Positions 37,957-47,400 of a stretch of DNA of 64,000 nucleotides are shown one piece after another. The position numbers and the translations under genes were made by a program. This DNA comes from Alloalcanivorax balearicus MACL04 (GTDB lineage Bacteria; Pseudomonadota; Gammaproteobacteria; Pseudomonadales; Alcanivoracaceae). The stretch lies in assembly GCF_025532145.1 (NCBI RefSeq), contig NZ_ARXS01000003.1:124001-188000 (forward strand). Direction: 5' to 3'. The notes under the pieces were generated by a model that did no database searches, was not told where the DNA came from, and saw only the letters and a list, made by a program, of their open reading frames with translations. The stretch's first letter is position 1. Every line of letters starts with the position of its first letter.

Positions 37957-39644
37957 ATGCTCAACACGATGCTTTGAATGTGGAAGCCCTGGCCGACACC
38001 CATGAGGTGCTCAACCAGTCCGGCGATCTGCAGGATTACAACGCCTATGACACCGACAATGCCCTGCGTGAAGCGGTGCGCCGCCACGGTGCGGGCTGGG
38101 CGGAACCGGCATTGTCCGCCCACGGTGCCAGGACCGGCAGTGCCGAGGTGATCGAGTGGGGCTTCCTGGCCAACGAAAACAAACCGCAGTTCTTCTCTCA
38201 CGACCGTCACGGTTACCGGGTGGATGAGGTGAAATATCACCCGGCCTATCACAACCTGATGGCGTTGGGGCTGGAGAGCGGCATCCATTCCGCGCCCTGG
38301 ACCAATCCCAAGCCCGGCGCCCATGTGGCCCGGGCCGCGCGCAGCTACCTGCAGGCCCAGGCGGAAGCGGGCCATGGCTGCCCGCTGACCATGACTTTCG
38401 CGGCGGTGCCCTCGATCCGGCTGACCCCGTCCCTGGCGGAGGAATGGCTGCCGAAGATCCTCAACAACGGTTATGACCCGCGCAATGTGCCGCACGATGA
38501 AAAGCAGTCCCTGACCATCGGCATGGGCATGACCGAGAAGCAGGGCGGCTCCGATGTGCGCGCCAATACCACTCGCGCCTATGCGATCGGCGCTGGTGGC
38601 CCCGGCGAGGCCTACGAACTGATTGGCCACAAGTGGTTCACCTCCGCGCCCATGTGCGACGCCTTCCTGGTACTGGCGCAGACGGACAACGGCCTGAGCT
38701 GTTTTCTGGTGCCGCGCTGGCGGCCCGACGGCAGCAAGAATCCGATTCAGGTGCAGCGCCTGAAAAACAAGGTGGGTAACGTCTCCAACGCCTCCTCCGA
38801 GATCGAGCTGCGCGGAGCCCTGGGCTGGATGGTCGGCGAGGAAGGGCGCGGCGTGCCGGCGATCATCGAGATGGTGGCGATGACCCGTTTCGACTGCATG
38901 ATTGGTTCTTCGGCGGGGCAGCGTCAGGCGGTGGCGCAGGCGGTCAATCACGCCAGTGGCCGGGCCGCGTTCGGCAAAACGCTGATTGACCAGCCGCTGA
39001 TGCGCAACGTACTTGCCGACCTGCAATTGGAAGTGGAAGGCTCCCTGGCCATCGCCATGCGCATGGGCGAGGCGTTGGACAACACCGCGTTGGACAGCGG
39101 CAATGAACATGAACAGCTGCTGTTGCGGTTGGGGCTGCCGGCGGGTAAGTACTGGATCTGCAAGCGCACCCCGTTCCATGCCTACGAGGCCATGGAATGT
39201 CTGGGCGGCAACGGCGCCATCGAGGAGTTCATGACGGCGCGTCTGTACCGGGAAGCACCGATCAATGCGATCTGGGAAGGGTCCGGCAACGTGCAGGCGC
39301 TGGATATGCTGCGCGCTCTGGCGAAGACGCCCAAAGTACTGGACGTGTGGTTCACGGAACTGGGCAAGGCGGCCGGTGCCGATAGCCGTCTGGACAAGGC
39401 CGTGACCGCGTTGAAGAGCGAGTTCTCTGATATGCAGGATGCGGAATACCGCGCCCGCGACATCGTTGACCGTCTGTCGCTGACCATGCAGGCCAGTCAG
39501 CTGGTTGCCGCCGGCAATAGCGCCGTGGCGGAGGCTTTCATCGCCTCCCGTCTGGGTGAGCACGGTGATCGCAACTACGGCACCCTGCCGCGTGGTCTGG
39601 ATCTGGATACGATCCTGCAACGGGCCGACCCCTGGAGTGAATAG
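37953..39644 (+). CDS. aidB: AidB-like acyl-CoA dehydrogenase
   Basis: FAD protein of 563 aa, longer than ordinary acyl-CoA dehydrogenases and matching the AidB group. Landmarks are LTIGMGMTEKQGGSDVRANTT (quoted as MGMTEKQGGSDVRANTT), HKWFTSAPMCDAFLVLAQT, LGWMVGEEGRGVPAII, CLGGNGAIEEF and the YREAPINAIWEGSGNVQALD region where the family has its catalytic or FAD-contacting residues. E. coli AidB binds DNA and protects against alkylation while keeping weak isovaleryl-CoA dehydrogenase activity. The operon with a TetR-type regulator here suggests an acyl-CoA-responsive metabolic role instead. Function beyond the family is uncertain. Confidence 0.88.
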   Translation: MNAQHDALNVEALADTHEVLNQSGDLQDYNAYDTDNALREAVRRHGAGWAEPALSAHGARTGSAEVIEWGFLANENKPQFFSHDRHGYRVDEVKYHPAYHNLMALGLESGIHSAPWTNPKPGAHVARAARSYLQAQAEAGHGCPLTMTFAAVPSIRLTPSLAEEWLPKILNNGYDPRNVPHDEKQSLTIGMGMTEKQGGSDVRANTTRAYAIGAGGPGEAYELIGHKWFTSAPMCDAFLVLAQTDNGLSCFLVPRWRPDGSKNPIQVQRLKNKVGNVSNASSEIELRGALGWMVGEEGRGVPAIIEMVAMTRFDCMIGSSAGQRQAVAQAVNHASGRAAFGKTLIDQPLMRNVLADLQLEVEGSLAIAMRMGEALDNTALDSGNEHEQLLLRLGLPAGKYWICKRTPFHAYEAMECLGGNGAIEEFMTARLYREAPINAIWEGSGNVQALDMLRALAKTPKVLDVWFTELGKAAGADSRLDKAVTALKSEFSDMQDAEYRARDIVDRLSLTMQASQLVAAGNSAVAEAFIASRLGEHGDRNYGTLPRGLDLDTILQRADPWSE

Positions 39645-39699
39645 GCCGACGCTGGAGACATGAAGTCAGATCTGGGTGGGGGGGCTCTTTGCCAGGTAA

Positions 39700-39769
39700 G
39701 GAGGGCCGGCGGGCAGCGTTCCAGGACGCGGGAGAAGCACGGTCCTGGAACGCTGCCCGCCGGCCCTCC
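39700..39769. repeat. Long hairpin element, copy B
   Basis: Perfect 28-bp arms 39700-39727 and 39742-39769 with a 14-nt loop. The inner core is GTTCCAGGAC / GTCCTGGAAC. The arm is unusually GC-rich (GGAGGGCCGGCGGGCAGCG). The loop reads GCGGGAGAAGCACG, close to copies C and D. It lies after the AidB-like gene. Confidence 0.88.
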
Positions 39770-39791
39770 ACGAGCTCCACCTCTCGAACTA

Positions 39792-39826
39792 CGGAGCCGC
39801 TGTGGGAAGCGAGCTTGCTCGCGAAC
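39792..39826. repeat. REP-like half-element
   Basis: CGGAGCCGCTGTGGGAAGC followed by GAGCTTGCTCGCGAA. This is one arm of the REP-like family with an internal GCGAGC/GCTCGC hairpin, between hairpin copy B and the parA-like gene. Confidence 0.6.
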
Positions 39827-39905
39827 TTAGCGTGCCAGCGTGGTGCATGCCAGTGAGGGACAGCCGTGGGCCTGATGGCCCCGTTTTGCGTTCCGTGCTT
39901 CCCGC

Positions 39906-40646
39906 TCAGAGCTTGATGCGATCCAGCAGTTCGAACCACAGCGCCCGGTAGGCGTGGGCGGCCGGAGTGTGCGGGGCGAATTCCGCCACCGGTGCGCGGT
40001 GATCGCCCATCTGCTCCACATGGGTGGAGTAGGGGATCCAGGTTTGCAGGCCGTTACGCATGATTGGCGGCCGTTTTACCAGCAAATCCAGATGCAGGGC
40101 CCGGCGCCGGTCCACCATGTTGTAGAACGGGATCAGCTCCAGGTTCTTGAGCTTCTTGCTGTCCAGCCAATCGCGCACCTGTTCCAGCGCGCGCAGGGAA
40201 AGGTGAGTGGGGATCACTGGCACCACCAGGTAGTCGGCGGCGGAGAAAATACTCTCGGCCACCGGGCTCAGGGTGGGCGGGCAATCCAGCAGCATTAACT
40301 CGTAGCTTTCGCCGAACGGTGCCACCAGCTGTCGCAGTTGGCCGCGCCCGGTCTCCGCCAGTTTCAGGTCGGCGTTGCGCAGGCTGATGTCGGAGGGAAT
40401 GGCTTCCAGCAGCGGCCAGCGGGTTTCCCGCTTCAGGTTACCCATGGGCTGCTTGCCCTTGAGCACCGCGCCCGCCTTGTAGCCGGCGCCGTCGTCGACA
40501 CCGAGATAGAAGCTGGCGGCGCCCTGCGGGTCCAGGTCCCAGAGCAGGGTACGGTGTTTCCAGCGGGCCGCGTGCCAGGCCACATTGATGGCCGTGGTGG
40601 TCTTGCCCACCCCTCCTTTCAGATTATAAAAGGCGATGGTTCGCAT
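39906..40646 (-). CDS. ParA/Soj-type ATPase, orphan
   Basis: Deviant Walker A (MinD/ParA) ATPase of about 246 aa. KGGVGKTTTAIN is the P-loop with its signature lysine, DLDPQGAASFYLG the A' motif, and LMLLDCPPTLSP the Walker B region. A ParB partner or centromere-like iterons are not visible, so this is not the chromosomal parAB locus. Such orphans place or regulate other large complexes or cluster proteins. The ATG at 40646 begins MRTIAFYNLKGG; a GTG three codons upstream is possible. It is divergent from the DUF4062 gene, with hairpin copy C between them. Confidence 0.85.
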   Translation of the reverse strand: MRTIAFYNLKGGVGKTTTAINVAWHAARWKHRTLLWDLDPQGAASFYLGVDDGAGYKAGAVLKGKQPMGNLKRETRWPLLEAIPSDISLRNADLKLAETGRGQLRQLVAPFGESYELMLLDCPPTLSPVAESIFSAADYLVVPVIPTHLSLRALEQVRDWLDSKKLKNLELIPFYNMVDRRRALHLDLLVKRPPIMRNGLQTWIPYSTHVEQMGDHRAPVAEFAPHTPAAHAYRALWFELLDRIKL

Positions 40647-40999
40647 GATCGGCACAGTTAGTGATGGACGGTGTCCGGCAGGCTAGCACGAACCGGCCAG
40701 TGTGTCCCGCCATGACGGGTGTGGGCCTGCTGTTGTGGAGAGGTTCCTTGTCGGGTGCTCGCGCAGGGGCTTTAATCGGTGCTGGGGTCGCCGATACCAG
40801 GAGGTACGGTGGGGGTCGGGGCCTTTTGCCGGGGGAGGAGAGCCGACGGTCAGCGTTCCAGGACACGGAGAAGCACGGTCCTGGAACGCTGACCGTCGGC
40901 TCTCCACGAACTCTGAAACCGTTGTGGGGTAGTAGAGGTTGAGGGGCGATATTGTCAGGGGGCACAGGGAAAGCGATGGGGTCGCAAGGAAACACGCTG
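40647..40999. other. Divergent intergenic region with hairpin element
   Basis: 353 bp between the ParA-like (minus) and DUF4062 (plus) genes. The centre is hairpin copy C (40837-40905). Promoters for both genes must lie here, but none is convincing. Short frames such as one reading SRRSAFQDTEKHGPGTLTVG derive from the element. Confidence 0.6.
40837..40905. repeat. Long hairpin element, copy C
   Basis: Perfect 28-bp arms 40837-40864 and 40878-40905 around a 13-nt loop. The left arm is GGAGAGCCGACGGTCAGCG plus TTCCAGGAC. Compared with copy B, three arm positions differ and each has a matching change in the other arm. The flanks CTTTTGCCGGGGG and CACGAACTCTGAAACC are shared with copy A. Confidence 0.88.
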
Positions 41000-42004
41000 A
41001 TGGAAAAACGCCATCCGGTTTTTCTCAGCACCGGGTATCCGGATCCACTGGGGGTGCGCCAGAAGGTACTGGCGCCGCTGTTGAATCAGGCGCTGATGCC
41101 GTTGGGAATGACGGCGTTGGATGACGGCGCCGATCACATGCCGCTGGCGCAGCGTCTGATCGATGACAGCGACTATGTGGTGTTGATTCTGGGCGGGCTT
41201 TACGGCGCCCTGTCGCCGCTGGGGCTGAGTCAGATGCACCGCGAGTTTGTCTATGCCGCCACCAAGCGCAAGCCGGTGCTGGCGTTCATTCACGAAGCGC
41301 CCTCTCTGTTGCCGGAAGCGGCCCGGGAAGGGGCTCGTGAGGGGGCCGTGCGGCGTGACGATTTTGCCCGTCTGCTGCAGGGCAAGACCCATTGCCATAC
41401 CTGGCGCGAGCCGGCGGATCTGGTGGATCGGCTGGCGCGGGTGTTGCCGGATTGGCTGCGAACCTATCCGGCCGCGGGCTGGGTCCGGCCCGGTACGGCC
41501 GGCGGTACCGAGGACGCGGCTTTGCGTCGGCGACTGGCCGCCCTGGAAGCGGAGCGTGAACGCTGGCTGACGGATCAACGGCCCGCGGCGGCGGCGCTGG
41601 CCCGGGGCGGCGATCCGGTGGAATTGGAATACAGTTGCGCGGTGTATCAGGGCGGCGCCTGCAAGCTGGCGCGGGGGCGCAGCCGTTGGCAATGGGACGC
41701 GGTGTTCGGTTCGCTGGCACCGAAGATGCTGGAGGGCGCCAGCGAGGCGGTGTTGCGCAAGACGTTGGAGCAGGCCCTGGCGCGGCGGGCGCTGGAGGAA
41801 TTGAAACCCCGCTTCCCGGAGGCCCACGCGGTGCGTAATGTGACGCTGGCGGAGCCGGTGCTGCAGCAGATCAAGGTGCAGTTACGGGCGCTGGGTTTGA
41901 TCCGTCACGATGAGAGAGGTGCCGGAGCGGGTTGCTGGCGGCTCACCGCCACCGGTGATGCCGCCATGACCCAACTGCTGGCGCGGCGCCGCGAAGGGGG
42001 CTAG
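41000..42004 (+). CDS. DUF4062-domain protein
   Basis: Protein of 334 aa. Residues about 5-95 match the DUF4062 domain: HPVFLSTGYPDPLGVRQKVL, then LIDDSDYVVLILGGLYGAL and EFVYAATKRKPVLAFIHEAP. This TIR/nucleotide-binding-like fold is found at the N-terminus of many conflict- and signalling-type proteins. Residues about 175-200 could form a short coiled coil, and the C-terminal 60 residues look like a winged helix (LRALGLIRHDERG ... WRLTATGDAAM). The ATG at 41000 follows AAGGAA with 8-bp spacing. No partner effector is adjacent. A role in phage defence or stress sensing is speculative. Confidence 0.75.
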   Translation: MEKRHPVFLSTGYPDPLGVRQKVLAPLLNQALMPLGMTALDDGADHMPLAQRLIDDSDYVVLILGGLYGALSPLGLSQMHREFVYAATKRKPVLAFIHEAPSLLPEAAREGAREGAVRRDDFARLLQGKTHCHTWREPADLVDRLARVLPDWLRTYPAAGWVRPGTAGGTEDAALRRRLAALEAERERWLTDQRPAAAALARGGDPVELEYSCAVYQGGACKLARGRSRWQWDAVFGSLAPKMLEGASEAVLRKTLEQALARRALEELKPRFPEAHAVRNVTLAEPVLQQIKVQLRALGLIRHDERGAGAGCWRLTATGDAAMTQLLARRREGG

Positions 42005-42049
42005 CGGGAAAGGCGCACCCCAAACCTTGCGGATATGAATTCAGAGGTC

Positions 42050-42091
42050 GCTACGAAGCCGCTGTGGGAGCTTGTCCGGGCGGCTTCGTAG
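42050..42091. repeat. REP-like palindrome
   Basis: CTACGAAGCCGC (42051-42062) and GCGGCTTCGTAG (42080-42091) are perfect complements around TGTGGGAGCTTGTCCGG. It lies between the convergent DUF4062 and proS genes, where it could end both transcripts. Confidence 0.7.
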
Positions 42092-42116
42092 TCCAGGCAG
42101 TGAGTGAACCCCGGGC

Positions 42117-43832
42117 TCAATGCCCGGCCAGCTTCTCCTTGAGCACTTCCACCACCCGATCCAGCGGCAGGTCCTCGTTGTCCTCGGCGCCTCGGCGTTT
42201 GTATTCCAGTACCCCGCGGTCCAGTCCTTTTTCCGCCACCAGGATACGGTGGGGAATGCCGAGCAGTTCGGAGTCGCTGAACTTCACGCCTACCCGCTCT
42301 TTCTCGCGATCATCGTAGAGCACCTCGATGCCGGCTTCGGTGAGGGTCTGGTAGAGCTGCTCGGCGGTGTCTTTTTCGCGCGGGCTCTTCTTCGGGTTGA
42401 GCGGCATCAATACCACCTGGAACGGGGCGATGGCCTCGGGCCAGATGATGCCGCGCTGGTCGTGGTTCTGCTCGATGGCGGCGGCCACGATGCGGCTGAC
42501 GCCGATGCCATAGCAGCCCATGGGCATGGTCACCGCCTTGCCGTTTTCATCCAGCACGGTGGCGTTGAGCGCTTCGGAGTATTTGGTGCCGAGCTGGAAG
42601 ATGTGGCCCACTTCGATGCCGCGTTTGATCACCAGGGTTCCCTGGCCATCCGGGCTCGGATCACCGTTCACCACATTACGCAGGTCGGCCACATCCGGCA
42701 GCGCCACATCGCGCTCCCAGTTGATATTGAAATGGTGCTTGCCGTCCTGGTTGGCGCCGGCGGCGAAGTCGCTCATCTTCGCCACGGTGCGGTCGACGAT
42801 GCAGGGGATGGGCAGGTTCACCGGACCCAGCGAGCCGGGGCCGGCGCCGATGGCGGCGCGGATCTCCGCTTCCTCGGCGAAGGCCAGCGGCGCCGCCACC
42901 GCCTCCAGTTTTTCCGCTTTGACATCGTTCAATTCATGGTCGCCACGGACCAGCAGAGCCACCAGGCCGCCCTCCGTCCCTTTCACCACCAGGGTCTTCA
43001 CGGTCTTCTCAATGGGCAGGCCGAACTGCGCCACCAGTTGCTCGATGGTCTTGGCGTCGGGGGTGTCCACCAGCGTCATTTCAGCGCCGGGAGCCGGCCG
43101 CTCGCCGGCGGGGGCCAGCGCTTCGGCCAGCTCCACGTTGGCGGCGTAGTCGGAGGTGTCGGAGAACGCGATGTCGTCCTCGCCGGAGGCCGCCAGCACA
43201 TGGAACTCATGGCTGGCGGCGCCGCCGATGGAGCCGGTGTCCGCTTCCACCGGGCGATAGTCCAGCCCCAGGCGGTCGAAGATCGCGCAGTAGGCGCGAT
43301 GCATGTCCTGGTAGGTCTCGGCCAGCGATTCCGCGTTCAGGTGGAAGGAATAGGCGTCCTTCATGGTGAACTCCCGCGAGCGCATGACGCCGAAGCGCGG
43401 GCGGATCTCGTCGCGGAATTTGGTCTGGATCTGATAGAAGTTGAGTGGCAATTGCTTGTAGCTGTGAATCTCGTTGCGCGCCAGATCGGTGATCACTTCC
43501 TCATGGGTGGGGCCCAGACAGAAGCCGTTGCCGTGGCGGTCGGTGATGCGCAGCAATTCGGGGCCGTAGGCGCTGTCACGGCCGGATTCCTGCCACAGCT
43601 CGATCGGCTGCACCACCGGCATCAGTACTTCCTGGGCGCCGGCCCGTTCCATTTCCTCGCGCACGATCCGCTCCACCTTGCGCAGCACGCGCAGGCCGCT
43701 GGGCAGCCAGGTATAGAGGCCGGACGCCAGCTTGCGGATCATGCCCGCGCGCAGCATCAACTGGTGACTGATGACCACCGCGTCAGCGGGGGTTTCCTTG
43801 ACGGTGGCAAGCAAATAGCGGGAAGTACGCAT
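42117..43832 (-). CDS. proS: Prolyl-tRNA synthetase
   Basis: Class II aminoacyl-tRNA synthetase of 571 aa of the bacterial type, with an inserted editing (YbaK-like) domain between motifs 2 and 3. Visible landmarks: the N-terminal [20 protein letters not shown], motif 1 region [17 protein letters not shown], the TxE loop [17 protein letters not shown], motif 2 [18 protein letters not shown]-type block (here [17 protein letters not shown]), MKDAYSFH, and motif 3 near [17 protein letters not shown]. The start is at the ATG at 43832; the longer frame upstream is not homologous. It is divergent from the thioesterase gene. Confidence 0.96.
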   Translation of the reverse strand: MRTSRYLLATVKETPADAVVISHQLMLRAGMIRKLASGLYTWLPSGLRVLRKVERIVREEMERAGAQEVLMPVVQPIELWQESGRDSAYGPELLRITDRHGNGFCLGPTHEEVITDLARNEIHSYKQLPLNFYQIQTKFRDEIRPRFGVMRSREFTMKDAYSFHLNAESLAETYQDMHRAYCAIFDRLGLDYRPVEADTGSIGGAASHEFHVLAASGEDDIAFSDTSDYAANVELAEALAPAGERPAPGAEMTLVDTPDAKTIEQLVAQFGLPIEKTVKTLVVKGTEGGLVALLVRGDHELNDVKAEKLEAVAAPLAFAEEAEIRAAIGAGPGSLGPVNLPIPCIVDRTVAKMSDFAAGANQDGKHHFNINWERDVALPDVADLRNVVNGDPSPDGQGTLVIKRGIEVGHIFQLGTKYSEALNATVLDENGKAVTMPMGCYGIGVSRIVAAAIEQNHDQRGIIWPEAIAPFQVVLMPLNPKKSPREKDTAEQLYQTLTEAGIEVLYDDREKERVGVKFSDSELLGIPHRILVAEKGLDRGVLEYKRRGAEDNEDLPLDRVVEVLKEKLAGH

Positions 43833-44018
43833 AATTTGTACGAATCCGGATCCAATGAGATGCGATTGACAGTGCCGAAGCCCGGCCGGTAAGTGGGCTA
43901 TTCTACATAGTCGGCCCGGCGCTGACACCGGTATGCTTCCCGTCAAAGCGGGCCTCTGGCACTATCTACCCCTCTATTCATCTGCCAATCGCTGACTGAA
44001 GAAAGAAGGAAAACAACC

Positions 44019-44432
44019 GTGCTGAGCGCGCAGGAAGTACAGACCATTATGTACAACGGCTTGCCTTCGGCGGCCGATACCGCTTTGCAGGTGGAGTGGG
44101 TGGAAGGGAACCGGGCCCGGGTGCGTTACCCGTTCCAGCCGTCCATGATCCGCCCCGGCGGCACCATTTCCGGTCCGACCATGATGGGCCTGGCGGATTC
44201 CGCCATGTACGCGGTGATTCTGGGCCGGCTCGGGGCGCTGGAAATGGCGGTGACGCAAAACCTGAATATCAACTTTCTCAGCAAGCCGGCGCCGGTGGAC
44301 ATGATTGCCGACGCCGAGATCATCCGGCTGGGACGGCGCTCGGCGGTACTGGAAGTGCGTCTCTACAGTGTCGACAGCGATGACATGGTGGCCCATGTCA
44401 CCGGCATCTACGCACTGCCGGCGCCTACCTGA
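44019..44432 (+). CDS. PaaI-type hotdog thioesterase
   Basis: Hotdog-fold acyl-CoA thioesterase of 137 aa. The family signature is the RPGGTISGPTMMGLADSAMY segment with its Gly-rich turn and the catalytic-site Asp, followed by NLNINFLSKPAPVDMIADAEI. It starts with GTG at 44019, preceded by AAGGAAAAC as the ribosome site. Its end overlaps the convergent tamB gene by 8 bp. The substrate is not determinable; PaaI relatives act on hydroxylated phenylacetyl-CoA, others on medium-chain acyl-CoA. Confidence 0.85.
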   Translation: MLSAQEVQTIMYNGLPSAADTALQVEWVEGNRARVRYPFQPSMIRPGGTISGPTMMGLADSAMYAVILGRLGALEMAVTQNLNINFLSKPAPVDMIADAEIIRLGRRSAVLEVRLYSVDSDDMVAHVTGIYALPAPT

Positions 44433-47400
44433 ACTCCTTTTCCCAGATCAGATCGAGGGCCTGGTTCTTGCTGCTGGACTGGGCCTCCAGGTGCAGTTGC
44501 CGGGTCAGGGTGTAGCGCAGCATCACCGTGGAGATGGCGTCGAAGATACCCACGGCGTAGGTCAGGTACAGGCGCTCGGAGATTTGTTTGCCGAGCATCA
44601 GCGCGGCGTCCTCGGCGCCACCCCAGTCGCTGCCGATGGTGACTTCATCCAGCCCCAGGGTTTCACTGAGTTTTCTTGTCACGCCGCTACCCTGCAGGCC
44701 GTAGATCGCCAGTGCCTGGGCCACCATGGCGGCATCGCTTTGATTGGCGTTGCTGAGCCCGCGGCCGGTGAGCAGGTAGGACATCGCCTCACTTTCCTCC
44801 AGGGTTGGATCGGAAAAGATCAATGCTTTCGGCTGCTGCAGGGTGCCGCTGATACGTACCCCCACCACCAGGCTTTCACTGGGAATCTTGCGGATGGCGA
44901 GGATATCCAGGCCCGGGTTTTCCGGCGGTCCCTGGAACATCAGGCGGCCGTTGTCGATGGCCAGGTTCTGGCCGTAGGCGCGGTAACGGCCTTCCTTGAT
45001 GGTCAGGTTGCCGTTGAGCTGGGCCGGCTGATCCACTTTTTGACTCACTCGCAGATCGCCGCCCAGGGTGGCGGTGAGACCGAAGCCCTCGAAGCTGACC
45101 TTGTCGCCCAGTACCACGTCCACCGACATGGCGAAGGGCAGCGGCGCACTGTCCTCGGTCTCGGCGTCGATAATCACCTGGTCGGCGCTGACCGACACCG
45201 CGCTTTCCGGTAGTTCGCGGGGTTCCAGATGGGCCTCGGGCACGGTCAGGGTACCGTCCAGGGTGAGATCCTGGCCATTGCCCTGAAGCCGCAGGGCCGG
45301 GCTGACCCAGACCTTGGCGTCCGGGCGGTTGGCCACCTGCAGGCGTTCGCCATCGATGTTGAGCGTGACCGCCAGCGGCGATACCTCCGGACGCCATTCG
45401 CCGTCCAGGGTCAGGGTGCCTTCGCCGAACCGGGCGCGTCCATCCAGTCGCAGCCCGGCGGCATCGCCGGCGGCGGTAAAGGTGACCTCCTCCATGGCGA
45501 TCCCCAGTTCCGGCACACTGGCGCGGCCGCCGGTGAGATCGATCTGGCCGCTTAACCGGGGCGCGTCCTGCGTGCCACTGAGGTTCAATTCGCCACGGAC
45601 GGCGCCGTTCAGCTCGCCGATTTGCGGGATCAGGGCGGCGAAGTCATCGAGTTTGGGAATATCCAGACGCAACCGGCCGTCAACCGGAGCCGCCGCGCTC
45701 AGGCGAGTGTTCAGCTCCGCGTCCAGGGAACCGTGCCCGGCCACCACCAGGGCCAGCTGGCTGGCCAGATTGCCTTGTTGGAGGGTGCCGTCGAGACGGG
45801 CGGTATCCAGGTCGAAGACATGGTCCTGTCCGACATCGCGCACGGTCAGCCGGGTGTGGTCGGCGCTCAGGGTCCATTCTCCGTTGGCGGCGGCCAGGGT
45901 GCCGGAGAAGCGGCTGTCCAGGTTGACCTCGCCGGCCAGACTGAGTTGGTCGCCGAGCCAGGGATTCAACAGCGTCAGCGGCAAGCGCGCAAGCCGGGCT
46001 TCGGCGTTGAAGCGGCCGCCGTCGCCATGTTCACCGCCGAGGCAGAGACGGCCCTCGCCACTTTGGCGCTGCAGGCACAGTGTTTCCAGCTGCTGCCGGG
46101 CGGCGCTGACGCTGAATGGCGCCGGCGTATCCAGCGCCCAGTTGCCGGCACGCGGTTCACCGAGCCGCCACTGCTCGACCCTGCCATGCCAGCGCCAGTC
46201 CTGGCTCAGCGCCGCCTGCAGAGCAAGTTCCAGCTCGGCGGCATCCTGGTGGGCGGCGATCGTCACCCGGTGATTCGAGCGGGTGCCCTGAATCGCCAGC
46301 GTCACTTGCTCCAGGCGTTGCTCGGCGCCCTGACTCACCGGGCCCAGGGTCACGGTCAGGCTTTGCTGGCCGTTGCCGGGTGTCAGGTTGTTGAAACGGG
46401 CATCAAGGCGGGGCAGGTGCCAATCTTCCCAGGCCAGTTGCTGGCCACCCAGTTCACCGCTGAGCAGCGGGTTTTCCAAGGTGCCGGCCAGCCGCCAGCG
46501 CAAATCAAGGGCGCCGCGGGCCGGACCTTGCCACGCTGACAAATCCGCCACCGCGGCGGTTCCCGTCAACGCCAGCCGTTCCCCCACCTTGCCTTCGGCG
46601 GTGATCCGGTCCTGGCCCCAGCGGCCATTCAGCGTCAGGCTCAGATCGCCGCCGGCGGGCTGGCTGGCCTTGCCGGTCAGAGAAACCGGTTTCTTTTGCA
46701 GGGTGCCGGTGAGGGACAAAGGGTCCACGCTGACGCGCCAATCGTCATCACGCCAGTGTCCTTTGCTCTGGGCGCGCAGGGTCAGATTGCCGGGCCAGTC
46801 CGGCGCCACCAGCGCCGGGTCGAGGGCGTCGCCATTGACGTTGAGGTCCCAGGCCAGACCCTTCTCATAGGACAGACTGCCGGTGGCATTGAGACGTTGG
46901 CCGGCGCCTTCCAGATGCAATTGCTTCAAGGCCATGGACCGGGTGCTGGCGATGGCGTCCAGATTCAGCTTGAGCGGGTGGCCGTCCGCTTCCAGGTCGG
47001 CTTGGCCCTGGATTTGGAGGGCATCGAGGGAGCCCACGGTGGTCAGTTTGCCGGCGCCCAGCTGCACCGGCACGGGAGTGTCCACCGGCAGTGCCTGGGC
47101 CGGCCATTCATGGATCAGATCCAGATTCAGGGTGTGATCCCGCCAGGCGAGGCTGCCGTTAGTGCTCAACGTCAGCGGTGCGCTGAGGTCGTGGCTGAGG
47201 TTCAGTTTGTCCAGGTCGCCACGGAAAATCAGCCGGCCACCCAGTTGCGGCGCGCCATCGTCTCCCGCGGCGGGGCGGCGCCAGAGCAGATCGCCCTGGG
47301 CCGGAAAGGGCGCGTGCAGGTTACCGGAGAGGCTGGCGTCCAGACGGGTATCGGCCACGGTGAGCGCGATCCGGGGCAGGTTCAGGCGTTGCCAGGCGGC

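Noticed and set aside
39906-40646. Chromosomal parA/parB partition locus
   Set aside because: No parB, gidA/gidB or parS-like sites are nearby, and a single ParA-type ATPase is better called an orphan.
40661-40942. Small open frames around hairpin copy C
   Set aside because: The same peptides appear at other hairpin copies, so they are translations of the repeat rather than genes.
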